From the NCBI RefSeq assembly GCF_022829605.1, contig NZ_JAKSYD010000102.1, positions 1-36,824 of the forward strand: a stretch of DNA of 36,824 bases. The letters are read 5' to 3'. Every line of letters starts with the position of its first letter. The stretch's first letter is position 1. A program made the translations under genes and the position numbers. Of this stretch, positions 1-7,984 are shown in pieces. The DNA comes from Methylobacterium sp. E-065. Lineage in GTDB: Bacteria; Pseudomonadota; Alphaproteobacteria; Rhizobiales; Beijerinckiaceae. The notes below the pieces were generated by a model. That model worked only from the letters and a program-made list of their open reading frames with translations. It was not told where the DNA came from and ran no database searches.

Positions 1-76
1 CAGGTCCGCCGGTGCGACCGCGCGTTGCGCCGGTGATGCCACGCGTACCGCCGGTGATACCGCACGTGCCACCCGG
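1..76 (-). pseudogene. Decayed Gly/Thr linker continuing in frame past the CBM-repeat stop codon
   Basis: Read on the minus strand in the same frame as the gene at 77-2257, this stretch beyond the TGA still spells a degraded form of the Gly-Gly-Thr/Gly-Gly-Ser linker that joins the CBM repeats. Where intact linkers have GGC or AGC codons, several here carry a changed base and give Cys, Ile or Arg. The reading frame is kept. The protein therefore probably once ran further, with more repeats outside the window. Because the tract lies at the window edge and is highly repetitive, an assembly or base-calling error remains possible. Confidence 0.5.
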
Positions 77-2257
77 TCAAACCGTGGTGGGCGTCTGCAC
101 AGGGGCGGTCGTGAAGTTGATGCCGCCGTTCGACAGCTGAACGGTCGTGTTTGCGTCCGTGGCGCCCAAGTTCTTGCCATACAGGCACACTCTGCCCCTA
201 TACAACGTCCTGTCGTGCTCCTCAGTGAAGTTGAAGCTGCCGTCATACGCGTCGTTGAGGAAGCGAACCTCGACGTTGTGCGCGCTGGTAGGGCTGAAAT
301 CGCCCTTCAGGGTGATATCCTGCCACTGACCCTGCGTGTGCACGGCCGTGACCGACTGCGGGTCGCCCACGGCCTTGCCGTCGACGTAGACCTGGAACTG
401 CGGGTCGCCCTGGTAGTGGTCGCCCGAGACGCGCACCACCAGCGTGTTGTCGCCTGTGCCCGTGCCGCCGGTGCTACCGCCCGTGCCACCGGTGCTGCCA
501 CCCGTACCGCCGGTGCTACCGCCCGTGCCACCCGTGCCACCCGTGGTGGGCGTCTGCACCGGGGCGGTCGTGAAGTTGATGCCGCCGTTCGACAGCTGAA
601 CGGCCGGGTTCGCGTCCGTGGCGCCGAACTTGTTGCCGTCCAGCGTGATCGAGCTGACGTACAGGTTCTTGTCGTGACCCCCAGTGAAGTTGAAGCTGCC
701 GTCATACGCGTCGTTGAGGAAGCGAACCTCGACGTTGTGCGCGCTGGTAGGGCTGCAATCGCCGTTCAGGGTGATATCCTGCCACTGACCCTGCGTGTGC
801 ACGGCCGGGACCGACTGCGGGTCGCCCACGGCCTTGCCGTCGACGTAGACCTGGAACTGCGGGTCGCCCTGGTAATGGTCGCCCGAGACGCGCACCACCA
901 GCGTGTTGTCGCCCGTGCCCGTGTTGCCCGTGCCGCCGGTGCTGCCACCCGTGCCACCGGTGCTACCGCCCGTGCCGCCGGTGCTGCCACCCGTGCCACC
1001 GGTGCTACCGCCCGTGCCACCCGTGCCGGGCGTCTGTACCGGGGCGGTGGCGAAGTGGGTGCCGCCATTCGACAGCAGAGCGGCCGGGTTCGCGTCCGTG
1101 GCCCCGAACTTGTTGCCGTCCAGCGTGATCGAGCTGACGTACAGGTTCTTGTCGTGGCCTTCGCTGAAGTTGAAGCTGCCGTCATACGCGTCGTTGAGGA
1201 AGCGGACCTCGACGTTGTGCGCGCTGGTCGGGCTGAAGTCGCCCTTCAGGGTGATGTCCTGCCACTGGCCCTGCGTATGCACGGCCGTGACGTATTGCGG
1301 ATTGCCCACGGCCTTGCCGTCGACATAGACCTGGAACTGCGGGTCGCCCTGGTAGTGGTCGCCCGAGACGCGCACCACCAGCGTGTTGTCACCCGTGCCT
1401 GCGCCGACTGCGACGGGATTTGAGTACTGCGCCTCCACGGAGGAAACAGGCTGATTTGCCGGTAGGTTCTGGAGAGCTGAGGTGGTCGCTCCCTCCGCTA
1501 CGTGCTGAACTGTGCTGCTCGCCGCGAAGATAGCCTGGCCCGACGTCGCGCCAGCGACCACGTTGTCCATCGCGACGTTGCTGGCGACCGCGATATTGGC
1601 GATACTTGTGACAGCAGACGTATTGACGGTGGTGCCAGCCGCTGCAGCGGCGGACGTGAGGACTTCACGCAGGGCTGCGGGGTTTCCGAGATCCAACGGC
1701 TGCCCGGCTTTGAGTTTATCGGCGATCGCCGCAGTGACACCGCTGCGCGCGGCCTCCGCGGAAACGCCGCCCTGGTTGCTCAAGCCGGCACTCAGGATGG
1801 AGATCGTGTCGTACACCTTGGCCGCGGTCAGGTAGGCGTCAGTCGCGCCGGGATTGCCGCTCAGCGTGCCCGCCACGGTGTCAAGCGTCAGTAGGCTTTG
1901 GCCGGCACTCAGCGAGATGCCGAGGCTCCCGGTGACTGTGCTCGTGGCGGCAGCAATGTCTGACGCGGTCGGATTGGTGGGCAGGAGCAGACTGACGAGG
2001 GTCGTCAAGGGCGTAATAACGGTCGAGCCTTCCGGCGCCTGGAGTGGCAGCGTGATCGGCAGATTGGTCGAGGTATCCGTACCCCCGATGCTCACGAGCG
2101 GCCCAGGAGCACTCTGAAGAAAGTACTGCCCCAGCGCGTCGGTGATCGCGCTCACCTCACCGCTGCTCAGAGCACCGTCACGATTGGTGTCGTGGAACAC
2201 GGTCGCTCCGGAGACGTATCCGTGGATGACGTGGCCGGTTTCGTCGTAAGTCGCCAT
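77..2257 (-). CDS. Tandem CBM60-like carbohydrate-binding repeat protein (726 aa, C-terminally decaying)
   Basis: The likely role is binding of a polysaccharide or surface glycan; no catalytic domain is visible. Residues about 8-60 hold a calcium-loop-like segment (DTNRDGALSSGE) in a small beta-rich module. Residues about 60-280 are Ala/Thr/Ser-rich and probably helical. Then come three near-identical domains (GDNTLVVRVSGDHYQGDP start, QWQDITL centre, VEVRFLNDAYDG, LYVSSITLDG end) that match the calcium-dependent xylan-binding CBM60 pattern. Gly-Thr-Gly-Gly-Ser linkers separate them. There is no N-terminal signal peptide, so secretion would need a type I or other leaderless route. The third domain is damaged: LYVSSITLDG has become LYRGRVCLYG, and the frame ends in a TGA inside the following linker. 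The second domain has a Phe-to-Cys change. The start ATG follows a GAGG-type ribosome site. The gene lies 53 bp downstream of the ChW-like gene on the same strand, so they probably form an operon. Confidence 0.72.
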   Translation of the reverse strand: MATYDETGHVIHGYVSGATVFHDTNRDGALSSGEVSAITDALGQYFLQSAPGPLVSIGGTDTSTNLPITLPLQAPEGSTVITPLTTLVSLLLPTNPTASDIAAATSTVTGSLGISLSAGQSLLTLDTVAGTLSGNPGATDAYLTAAKVYDTISILSAGLSNQGGVSAEAARSGVTAAIADKLKAGQPLDLGNPAALREVLTSAAAAAGTTVNTSAVTSIANIAVASNVAMDNVVAGATSGQAIFAASSTVQHVAEGATTSALQNLPANQPVSSVEAQYSNPVAVGAGTGDNTLVVRVSGDHYQGDPQFQVYVDGKAVGNPQYVTAVHTQGQWQDITLKGDFSPTSAHNVEVRFLNDAYDGSFNFSEGHDKNLYVSSITLDGNKFGATDANPAALLSNGGTHFATAPVQTPGTGGTGGSTGGTGGSTGGTGGSTGGTGGSTGGTGNTGTGDNTLVVRVSGDHYQGDPQFQVYVDGKAVGDPQSVPAVHTQGQWQDITLNGDCSPTSAHNVEVRFLNDAYDGSFNFTGGHDKNLYVSSITLDGNKFGATDANPAVQLSNGGINFTTAPVQTPTTGGTGGTGGSTGGTGGSTGGTGGSTGGTGTGDNTLVVRVSGDHYQGDPQFQVYVDGKAVGDPQSVTAVHTQGQWQDITLKGDFSPTSAHNVEVRFLNDAYDGSFNFTEEHDRTLYRGRVCLYGKNLGATDANTTVQLSNGGINFTTAPVQTPTTV
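98..1403 (-). repeat. Three tandem copies of a ~459-480 bp CBM-linker unit
   Basis: The same landmark (start of TGCCACTG on the plus strand) occurs at 321, 780 and 1260, giving periods of 459 and 480 bp, both multiples of three. The copies are nearly identical at the DNA level apart from clustered changes in the leftmost copy. The linkers are themselves built from short Gly/Thr/Ser codon repeats. This points to recent duplication and to a locus that can expand or contract by slippage or unequal recombination. Confidence 0.85.
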
Positions 2258-2310
2258 CTCTTGCCCCTCGTCTCAAGTCTTTATGGTGATGCGCGCTGTC
2301 GCGCGAATGT

Positions 2311-3222
2311 CTAGCGAAGGCCCGATGAGCGAAACACGCGCACCCGGCCGGCACGAGCAGCGGGCACGGGCGCCGCAGGCTGTGTGGCGGTCAGCCGCTG
2401 CTGAGCCGATCTTTGAGCCTCGATCGGTGCACGAACAGCTGGAGCAGCTGGAATGACGAGAAGCTTCAAGCCCACCATGGGATCGACGCCGGAGCCGCTG
2501 AGCGCCTCGATCGCCTGTCCTTTCAACCGCTGCGCCGTGGCGCCCAAGAACAGGGCCTCCGCCTCGATCTGGAACTGCGACGCCCGGGCGCCGACGAGCC
2601 GAAGGCGCACGCCGAGGAGCGGGCGCGCCTGGCCCTTCGTGCCGGCGTAGCCACTGGCCATCCACGGCGACCACGCGCCGCCCGGGCCGCCAATCTGGAC
2701 CTGATATTCGAGCGAAAGCCCGGCCGCATCGCCAACGAGCTGGATCGCGAGGCCCTCGATCGGCGCCGGGCTGGCCGGGCCTGCGATCCACTGATCGTCG
2801 ACCACCCGCACGTCACCACGGCGCGACACGTGCCCGAGCACATCGAGGCGCGGGACCGGCAGCGAGGGGGCCGGCTGGGCCGGCGCAACGCGCCCGACAT
2901 CGCTTTGCGCGACGCCTCCCGATTGTACCTCTCCCGACAGCGTCTCTAAGCGGAGCTCAGCCTCGGTTCCGCCAGCGGCCGCCACGGAACGAATCGTAAC
3001 CTGAAGGCCACCGGCCCGCTCCGCGCGCACGACGACACAGGCCCCCGGGGCCGGCATCAGCCCCTGGCGCTCACCGGGCGGCGAGATCACGCTCACCACA
3101 TCGTCGCTGCCCGGGGAGGGTCGCACGAACACGTGCGGCGCCCCAGAGGACGTCGGAGCCTGTACGTACCGCAGCACGTACAGACCCGTTTCCAGCGGCA
3201 CGGATGTGACCCGCTCTGTCAT
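2311..3222 (-). CDS. ChW-repeat-like ('hydrophobic W') protein, 303 aa
   Basis: Function is unknown. Residues about 150-230 have the layout of clostridial hydrophobic-W (ChW) repeats: an IEGLAIQL strand, then LEYQVQIGG, a Trp-containing turn (AWSPWMASG), AGTKGQ, and a second strand LLGVRLRLVG. ChW repeats are usually found in surface or secreted proteins and bind proteins or glycans. The N-terminal 110 residues form a separate beta-rich region, followed by a Pro/Ala-rich linker. The C-terminus is Arg/Ala/Pro-rich. No signal peptide is visible. It precedes the CBM-repeat gene by 53 bp on the same strand, so co-transcription is likely. Similar 'hydrophobic W' proteins occur, as I recall, near glycosyltransferases in Methylobacterium. 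I am fairly sure it is a real gene and moderately sure of the fold assignment. Confidence 0.72.
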   Translation of the reverse strand: MTERVTSVPLETGLYVLRYVQAPTSSGAPHVFVRPSPGSDDVVSVISPPGERQGLMPAPGACVVVRAERAGGLQVTIRSVAAAGGTEAELRLETLSGEVQSGGVAQSDVGRVAPAQPAPSLPVPRLDVLGHVSRRGDVRVVDDQWIAGPASPAPIEGLAIQLVGDAAGLSLEYQVQIGGPGGAWSPWMASGYAGTKGQARPLLGVRLRLVGARASQFQIEAEALFLGATAQRLKGQAIEALSGSGVDPMVGLKLLVIPAAPAVRAPIEAQRSAQQRLTATQPAAPVPAARAGRVRVFRSSGLR

Positions 3223-3269
3223 CGTCGCCTTCTGAAGCTGGTGTGGATGAGCTGTTGGTTACTGGATTT

Positions 3270-3299
3270 CGTATACGAGTCGCTACTAGACAGGGTCAA
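3270..3299 (-). promoter_or_regulatory. Candidate sigma-70-type promoter for the ChW/CBM operon
   Basis: On the minus strand TTGACC (3294-3299) is followed by an 18-nt spacer and TATACG (3270-3275). That would place transcription start near 3262, about 40 nt before the ATG at 3222. The local sequence is AT-richer than the coding regions on either side. The match is by eye and not experimentally supported. Confidence 0.35.
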
Positions 3300-4311
3300 T
3301 AGAAACCTAATTCGCAACTCAAGGCAGAATCTACTTAGGGTCGCAAAGTGGCGAAAACGCAACACAGCAACAGGTCTAAAGTTGCACCAAATGATCGAAC
3401 GATTATCCGCTTTAACTCGGTGACCGCCGAATTCGTGACGGTATTTGTCGAGTATAATACTGATAATCCGCTCGGACCACGGTTCCGGATCTACAGATCA
3501 GCGCGAAACTTAAGCTACGCATTCAAACTGAGACCGTTTCCCGGCACCCAACTCGAAACGTCGACTGGCTCGCCTGCTCGTGCCCAGGCTTAGCCCTCAG
3601 CTGGAATACTTAATAGCTGGTTTCTGAACACAGTCATCATTCATTTGATTGACGTAGCCGAAGTTTTGTCAGCCGCCTCAGTCAATGGTGCAAGGCATTG
3701 ATTTATCGAGCCAATTTGCGCCTCCGACCACTACCCCGTCGAACGCTGCCGGATCGGCCCTGATCCCACCGCCAATGGCGAAGGAGGAGCAAAAGCTGGG
3801 CCGTAGGCTTTTCGCATCTGCGAACGGCAACCCGGATGCCGGCAGCCGGCGTATTGCGACGAACGGGACGCGCGGCAACCATCGATGGGAATGCTCACAA
3901 ATACCGACTCGACCCCGCAGAGCGGCGACGACCAGCCCGACCGGGCAGTCAAATTCAGTTGGAAAGCGCGAGCCATGACGGCTACACTCTGTCCATTTTT
4001 GAGACAAACGTGGCTAAAATCAGTACGCCAAGAACAGACTATTGCTTTTGCGGTACTGACATCTAACCCGGCAAGATCCATATCGCTGTCCCGGGAAAGT
4101 GGACCGCTTGGCGTTGGATATGCGCTCGACCGGGGGCGACTTACCCATCACTGCGGGGGGACATCACGCTCAAGGCCGCAGTTCGGCGCTGCAGCACGCG
4201 CCCGGCGCGTTCTGCGGTGTACCTGCGGGTAGCGCACAGTGGTAAGATGATACGGGCGAGGCGGCCTCATGCGTCTCGCCGCACGATGCAGTCCGCTCTA
4301 CGAGGCCCGCG
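3300..4311. other. About 1 kb without a convincing gene, AT-richer than its flanks
   Basis: Short open frames exist on both strands between 3678 and 4081, but none has a recognisable domain and they overlap each other antisense. The part from 3240 to 3680 is clearly richer in A and T than the rest of the window. Just before the small gene at 4312 there is an imperfect inverted repeat GGCGAG...CTCGCC (about 4256-4281) that could be a hairpin in its leader. I see no transposase motif. The stretch looks like eroded horizontally acquired DNA marking the edge of the phage-derived island. Confidence 0.5.
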
Positions 4312-4587
4312 ATGGCGATCTACTTGGCGAGCATTGATCTAAAGACCGTGGGTCGCGACTACGGCGTTCTCTACGCCTATCTCAAGACGATCGACGCGCA
4401 CCAAGCCCAAACCTCCGCTTGGTTGATCGAGACCGTCGAACCACTGCGCGTCCTCAGCGATCACCTGCTCGGTTTCCTGGACGGGGACGACAGCCTGCTG
4501 CTGATCGAGGTCGCGCCCACGACAGCCTGGGCGGCCACCCACCTCGTCGAGCAGACCGGAGAGTGGCTGAAGCAGCGACGGCCCTGA
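4312..4587 (+). CDS. SinR-like / Cas2-VapD-fold small protein, 91 aa
   Basis: This 91-residue protein starts MAIYLASIDL and continues with a YLKTID helix, a central SAWLIET strand and a late SLLLIEV strand followed by AW. That order (strand with an S/I-D-L end, helix, 'STWLI'-type strand, helix, 'D-LLLIEV' strand) is characteristic of short single-domain proteins often named SinR-like, which share the ferredoxin-like fold of Cas2 and VapD. Known relatives of the fold include RNases and toxin components, but many are uncharacterised, so a nuclease role is only a possibility. No cas1 or CRISPR array is in the window. It is convergent with the ParA gene (60 bp between stops) and is the only plus-strand gene of the phage-derived cassette. 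Confidence 0.6.
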   Translation: MAIYLASIDLKTVGRDYGVLYAYLKTIDAHQAQTSAWLIETVEPLRVLSDHLLGFLDGDDSLLLIEVAPTTAWAATHLVEQTGEWLKQRRP

Positions 4588-4647
4588 GCTGGCCCGCTAC
4601 GTGTGACCCGCATAGCTCGAGGCCGGCCCGAAATTCGGGGTCGACAA

Positions 4648-5298
4648 TCAGGCGCCGACCGCGCTGAGCGAATCGAGCAGAAATTCGGTCAGCGCCTTCA
4701 TCTCGTGCGCAGCGTTGCTGTCCGGCGCTGCCGCCGTCACCGAGACGCCTTGCGTGAAAGCGCGCACGAAGTAGACGTCGTGGCTGAGCGGCGGACTCAC
4801 GCTCTCACCGAGGGCGCTCAACTCGTCCGCGATCTGCTGGCCCTCGGGCGTGCTCACGTCGACTCGCGTGGGGACGACCGCGATCTGGGTCTTCGACCGG
4901 ACGTCGCTGCGCAGAGCCGCGACGACGTTCAGCAGCGTCGTGCGCGCGGCGTTGATGTCGAGGCTCGACGGGCCGCAGGGGATCAGCACGAGGTCGGCGA
5001 CGTCGACGGCGGCGCGGAACACGGAACTCAAGCCGGCGGGCGTGTCGATCAGGATCACGTCCGCGCGCTGCTTGAGGATATTGCGCAGCCAGATCGAGAG
5101 GGTGCCGCTGGTCATCAACTCCGGCCGAACCTCGAAACCGAGCTTGCGCGGGATCGCCCAGGCGGTCGCGGATCCCTGCGGATCGGCGTCGACCACCATG
5201 ACAGAGAGGCCGCGTTGCTTCAGAGCGCCGGCGACGTTGACGGCGAGCGTCGTTTTCCCCACGCCACCTTTTTGCTGAACGATCGAGATGACGTGCAT
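4648..5298 (-). CDS. Solitary ParA-family ATPase, 216 aa
   Basis: The protein begins MHVISIVQQ and carries the deviant Walker A motif KGGVGKTT at residues 10-17, the DADPQGSA motif at 37-44, and a LIDTPAG Walker B-type segment near residue 98. These define the ParA/MinD family that segregates plasmids, prophages or chromosomes, or positions cell components. The open frame extends to 5415, but the upstream 39 residues look non-coding, and the ATG at 5296-5298 gives a normal family start and length. No separate parB lies next to it. The nearest ParB-like domain is fused to a methyltransferase 3.2 kb upstream (8525-9952). A homologous fragment lies at 14888-15037. A perfect 15-nt palindrome sits about 310 bp upstream (5612-5626). 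Confidence 0.88.
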   Translation of the reverse strand: MHVISIVQQKGGVGKTTLAVNVAGALKQRGLSVMVVDADPQGSATAWAIPRKLGFEVRPELMTSGTLSIWLRNILKQRADVILIDTPAGLSSVFRAAVDVADLVLIPCGPSSLDINAARTTLLNVVAALRSDVRSKTQIAVVPTRVDVSTPEGQQIADELSALGESVSPPLSHDVYFVRAFTQGVSVTAAAPDSNAAHEMKALTEFLLDSLSAVGA

Positions 5299-5611
5299 GG
5301 GAGCCGTGAGAGAGGGGCCGCGGGCGCAGCGTTTAAGGGGGAAGGCAGCGATGTCCCACACCTGTGAAGCCGCAGCTGCAGAATGCGGGGAAGACTGACA
5401 ATCGCGGCGTCGCACGATTGATCTGCCATCGGTAACAGAACAACAGCGGCTGCGAGAAGCCCCCGTTGCCGGCTCGCTCTAAGGTAGCGACGCGATCAGG
5501 CTGATACCCTCGAATACGAGCGCTGCCTGTTGCCCTCCAGAGACATATAGAGCCGGGCTGGGTACCCAGATCCTAGGAACATTTTCTGCTTTGGTCGCGT
5601 CCGCAGGCTGA

Positions 5612-5626
5612 GACACCGGCGGTGTC
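5612..5626. promoter_or_regulatory. Perfect 15-nt palindrome, candidate operator or parS-like site
   Basis: GACACCGGCGGTGTC has 7-bp arms about a central base. It lies in the non-coding stretch upstream of the ParA gene. Its form would suit a dimeric DNA-binding protein. I see no second copy near ParA, so iteron-type partition is not supported. The stretch from 5299 to 5747 otherwise shows nothing I can identify. Confidence 0.3.
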
Positions 5627-5747
5627 GCAGCTGAACCTCATCGCCCCGCCTATGCTCGAGTTTCATGCGCACGCGATGAGCAACTGCGGCGGATCCTCGG
5701 GGAATACGTCCGGATCTCGGATCTGGATCATTGAGACCTATTCGTTA

Positions 5748-6080
5748 TTAACCATACACCGCCTTGGAGCCTCGACCGCGAAACGGCCCGCCCGACTTCA
5801 CCCGCGGCTTCGAACCTTTGGCTTCGAAGCCGTCCTCCTCCACCGACATCCGGCCAAACCGCTCAGCGAGCTCCTGCGCGACCGCGTCACCGCCGGTCTT
5901 GCATCCCTCAGCTCTCGGCTCGTGTCCCAGATCAGTGAGAGCGAAACTCAGGATCTGCATATCGTCGCCCTTCGACAAATCCTGGTTGGCGATCACATCC
6001 CGCTGCAGCCGGCCGACCCGCGGTATCATCGCCGCGACCGTCGCGCTCAGCCTGCCCAAGGGCAACGTGGTGTCCGGCAT
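5748..6080 (-). CDS. Small hypothetical protein, about 110 aa, possibly the 3' part of a broken gene
   Basis: From the ATG at 6078-6080 the frame reads a coherent, charged protein with G/C-rich codon third positions. It contains a central QILSFALTDLG segment, an acidic QELAERFGRMSVEEDG segment and a basic Gly/Lys/Arg-rich tail. I do not recognise a family. Upstream of this ATG the same frame turns into Arg-rich, non-coding-like sequence, while a neighbouring frame on the same strand (about 6100-6215) looks more protein-like. A frameshift in an originally longer gene is therefore possible. It follows the terminase gene on the same strand, where a portal protein gene would be expected, but shows no portal features. 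Confidence 0.35.
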   Translation of the reverse strand: MPDTTLPLGRLSATVAAMIPRVGRLQRDVIANQDLSKGDDMQILSFALTDLGHEPRAEGCKTGGDAVAQELAERFGRMSVEEDGFEAKGSKPRVKSGGPFRGRGSKAVYG

Positions 6081-6364
6081 TCGGCCGTCGCGAGCGTCGA
6101 TGGCGATTGGCGATCCTGCGGCGGGCGTCCGTCGAGCTTGGTGCCCGCGTTGTTGGCCAGCGGACCCAGTCCGGCACGCCCGCGTTTCAGCCCTGGGGCG
6201 CGGGCACCTGCTCCGGCGGCCACGCCCCACTGGCGCCGGCGGGTACGACGTGTGGGAGATGATTATAGGTCGATACCCGCGATCGATGCAGCGCAGTCCC
6301 GCGCCGGCCTTTGTATCGAGGCGCAACCGAGCATCGACCGTCGATCTCAACTGCCTCAGCGCGA

Positions 6365-7984
6365 TCAGCGACGCGTCCTTCGCCGGATCGGCGCGTCGGG
6401 CTCTTCGAGCGGCGGGACTTGGAACGAGGCGGGGACATGGACGATGCGATGTCCGTCCTCAAAGGTCTCGCGGATCCCATCGCTGGAAGGCGCGTCGAAC
6501 TCGGCTGTCGCGGGAGTCGCTTCCGTCCCCTCGGTCCGTTTCTTGACCCCCCGTATGCTGTCTCGGCTGCGGCGCACGGACGGCTCGACCCGCGGCCGCC
6601 GCGCCGTCAGGTAATGCAAGGCGTATGTCGTCGCGTCGACTTGGTCATCGTGGCGGCCATTCGGGAACGCCAGCAGCTCGCCGATGTATTCGCCGAGCCA
6701 TGGCGCCTCACTCGGGAGGTACACTTGTCCCGCCTCGAAGCGAGCGGATTGCGCTAAGAGGCGCGCCTCCTTGTCGTAGCGCGGCTCGACCAAGATCGGG
6801 GCCAGCGCCCGGGTCCGACGCAGGTCCTGGAGCAGCGCGTGCCCGAGTTGGGTCTTCTCGATGAGGGTCACGTCCGCGCGCCACCGCTCGCTCACCGCGA
6901 CGATTTTGTCCCGCAGCTCCCACGACTCCCAGCGGCCCCGGGCCACGTCGAGCAGATAGTAGTCGAGCCCGACCGCGCCCCAAACGGTCCCGACGGACCA
7001 GTCGCTGGCCTCCGACAACGTCGAGGCGGTATCCCATGCCACCACGATCCGATCGAAGCGGTTCGGACGCGTCTCGTACGTGCGCAGCCACTCGCGGTGA
7101 ATTACGTTGCCCCCGGCCGGCGCGGGATCCTGCTGGTATTGTGCTTGGAACGTCAGAGAGCCCTGGGCGCGGCGCATCTGCTCCAACACCGCCATCGGCT
7201 CGCGCTCGGGATGCAACAGCTCCCCGACCCGGCGCCGATAGACGTCGCCCGGCACATCGCTCAGGCGATGTGAGGTCTCCTCGGCGGCGATCGCGGGCAG
7301 CGACACCACCTCCCACGCATCCCGCTCGAGGACATGACCGACCAAGTCGTCGGTGTGGAGCCGCTGCATTACGATGACGATGGCCCCGCGCCGCTTGTCG
7401 TTCAGGCGTGTGAGCAAGGTCGTGTCGAACGCCTCGTTGACCCTGCGTCGCTCGGCCCGCGAGAGCGCGTCGACGCCCTTGATCGGGTCGTCGATCACGA
7501 TGAGGTCGGCGCCGCGACCGAGCACACCTCCGCCCATGCCCGCGGCGAAGACCGAGCCACGCTGTGTCGTCGTCAATTCCAAGTCGCGCGGACGCGGGCC
7601 GGTCAACCGGAAATCGGGAAACGCCGCGCCAAACCAACCGCTCTGCGCCACCATGCGCCGGTCGAGGCTGAATTTGCGGGCGAGATCCTCGGTGTGTGAG
7701 ACGCAGATGATCCGACGAGTCGGATCGTGGCCGAGCGCGAACATCGGCAACGCGACGCTCGCGATGATCGATTTGCCGGAGCGCGGGGGCACGTTGATGA
7801 TCAGCCGCCGCACGTCACCGCGCACCACCCGCGCGAGCGCCCAGCACAGGTGCTCGTAGTGCCAGTTGGCCGAGAACGCCGTGCCGGGCTCGAGCGTGGC
7901 GAAGGCCTGCTCGACGAAGGTGGCGAGGTCCCGTCGCAGCGCGGCCGTCATCATCGCGGAGGACGCATCGGAGGACGCGATCAC
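6365..7984 (-). CDS. Phage terminase large subunit (TerL), 539 aa
   Basis: TerL is the ATP-driven motor and nuclease that cuts and packages phage DNA into proheads. Residues 65-72 form the Walker A motif (VPPRSGKS), residues 161-166 the Walker B motif (LIVIDD), and a motif III-like VMQRLHTDD follows. The C-terminal RNase H-like nuclease domain shows its acidic residues in VVAWDTA, in the LIEKTQ region, and in GRHDDQVDA near residue 440. The length is normal for the family. After the nuclease domain there is a longer charged tail of about 85 residues. The start codon is GTG, overlapping the stop of the upstream DUF5681 gene (GTGA), which indicates translational coupling; ATGs at codons 11-12 are alternatives. 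The gene looks intact, yet no structural phage gene follows it. Confidence 0.95.
   Translation of the reverse strand: MIASSDASSAMMTAALRRDLATFVEQAFATLEPGTAFSANWHYEHLCWALARVVRGDVRRLIINVPPRSGKSIIASVALPMFALGHDPTRRIICVSHTEDLARKFSLDRRMVAQSGWFGAAFPDFRLTGPRPRDLELTTTQRGSVFAAGMGGGVLGRGADLIVIDDPIKGVDALSRAERRRVNEAFDTTLLTRLNDKRRGAIVIVMQRLHTDDLVGHVLERDAWEVVSLPAIAAEETSHRLSDVPGDVYRRRVGELLHPEREPMAVLEQMRRAQGSLTFQAQYQQDPAPAGGNVIHREWLRTYETRPNRFDRIVVAWDTASTLSEASDWSVGTVWGAVGLDYYLLDVARGRWESWELRDKIVAVSERWRADVTLIEKTQLGHALLQDLRRTRALAPILVEPRYDKEARLLAQSARFEAGQVYLPSEAPWLGEYIGELLAFPNGRHDDQVDATTYALHYLTARRPRVEPSVRRSRDSIRGVKKRTEGTEATPATAEFDAPSSDGIRETFEDGHRIVHVPASFQVPPLEEPDAPIRRRTRR

Noticed and set aside
215..1423. Long plus-strand frame opposite the CBM repeats
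   Set aside because: It is Arg/Val/Ala-rich antisense of the repeat gene and repeats with the same period; no domain is visible.
3678..4081. Possible transposase fragment on the minus strand
   Set aside because: Several overlapping short frames were read but no transposase motif could be confirmed.
4312..4587. CRISPR-Cas involvement of the Cas2-like protein
   Set aside because: No repeat-spacer array and no other cas gene in the window.
5622..6614. Plus-strand frame of 330 codons
   Set aside because: Arg/Ser/Pro-rich, overlaps the terminase end in antisense and matches no family.
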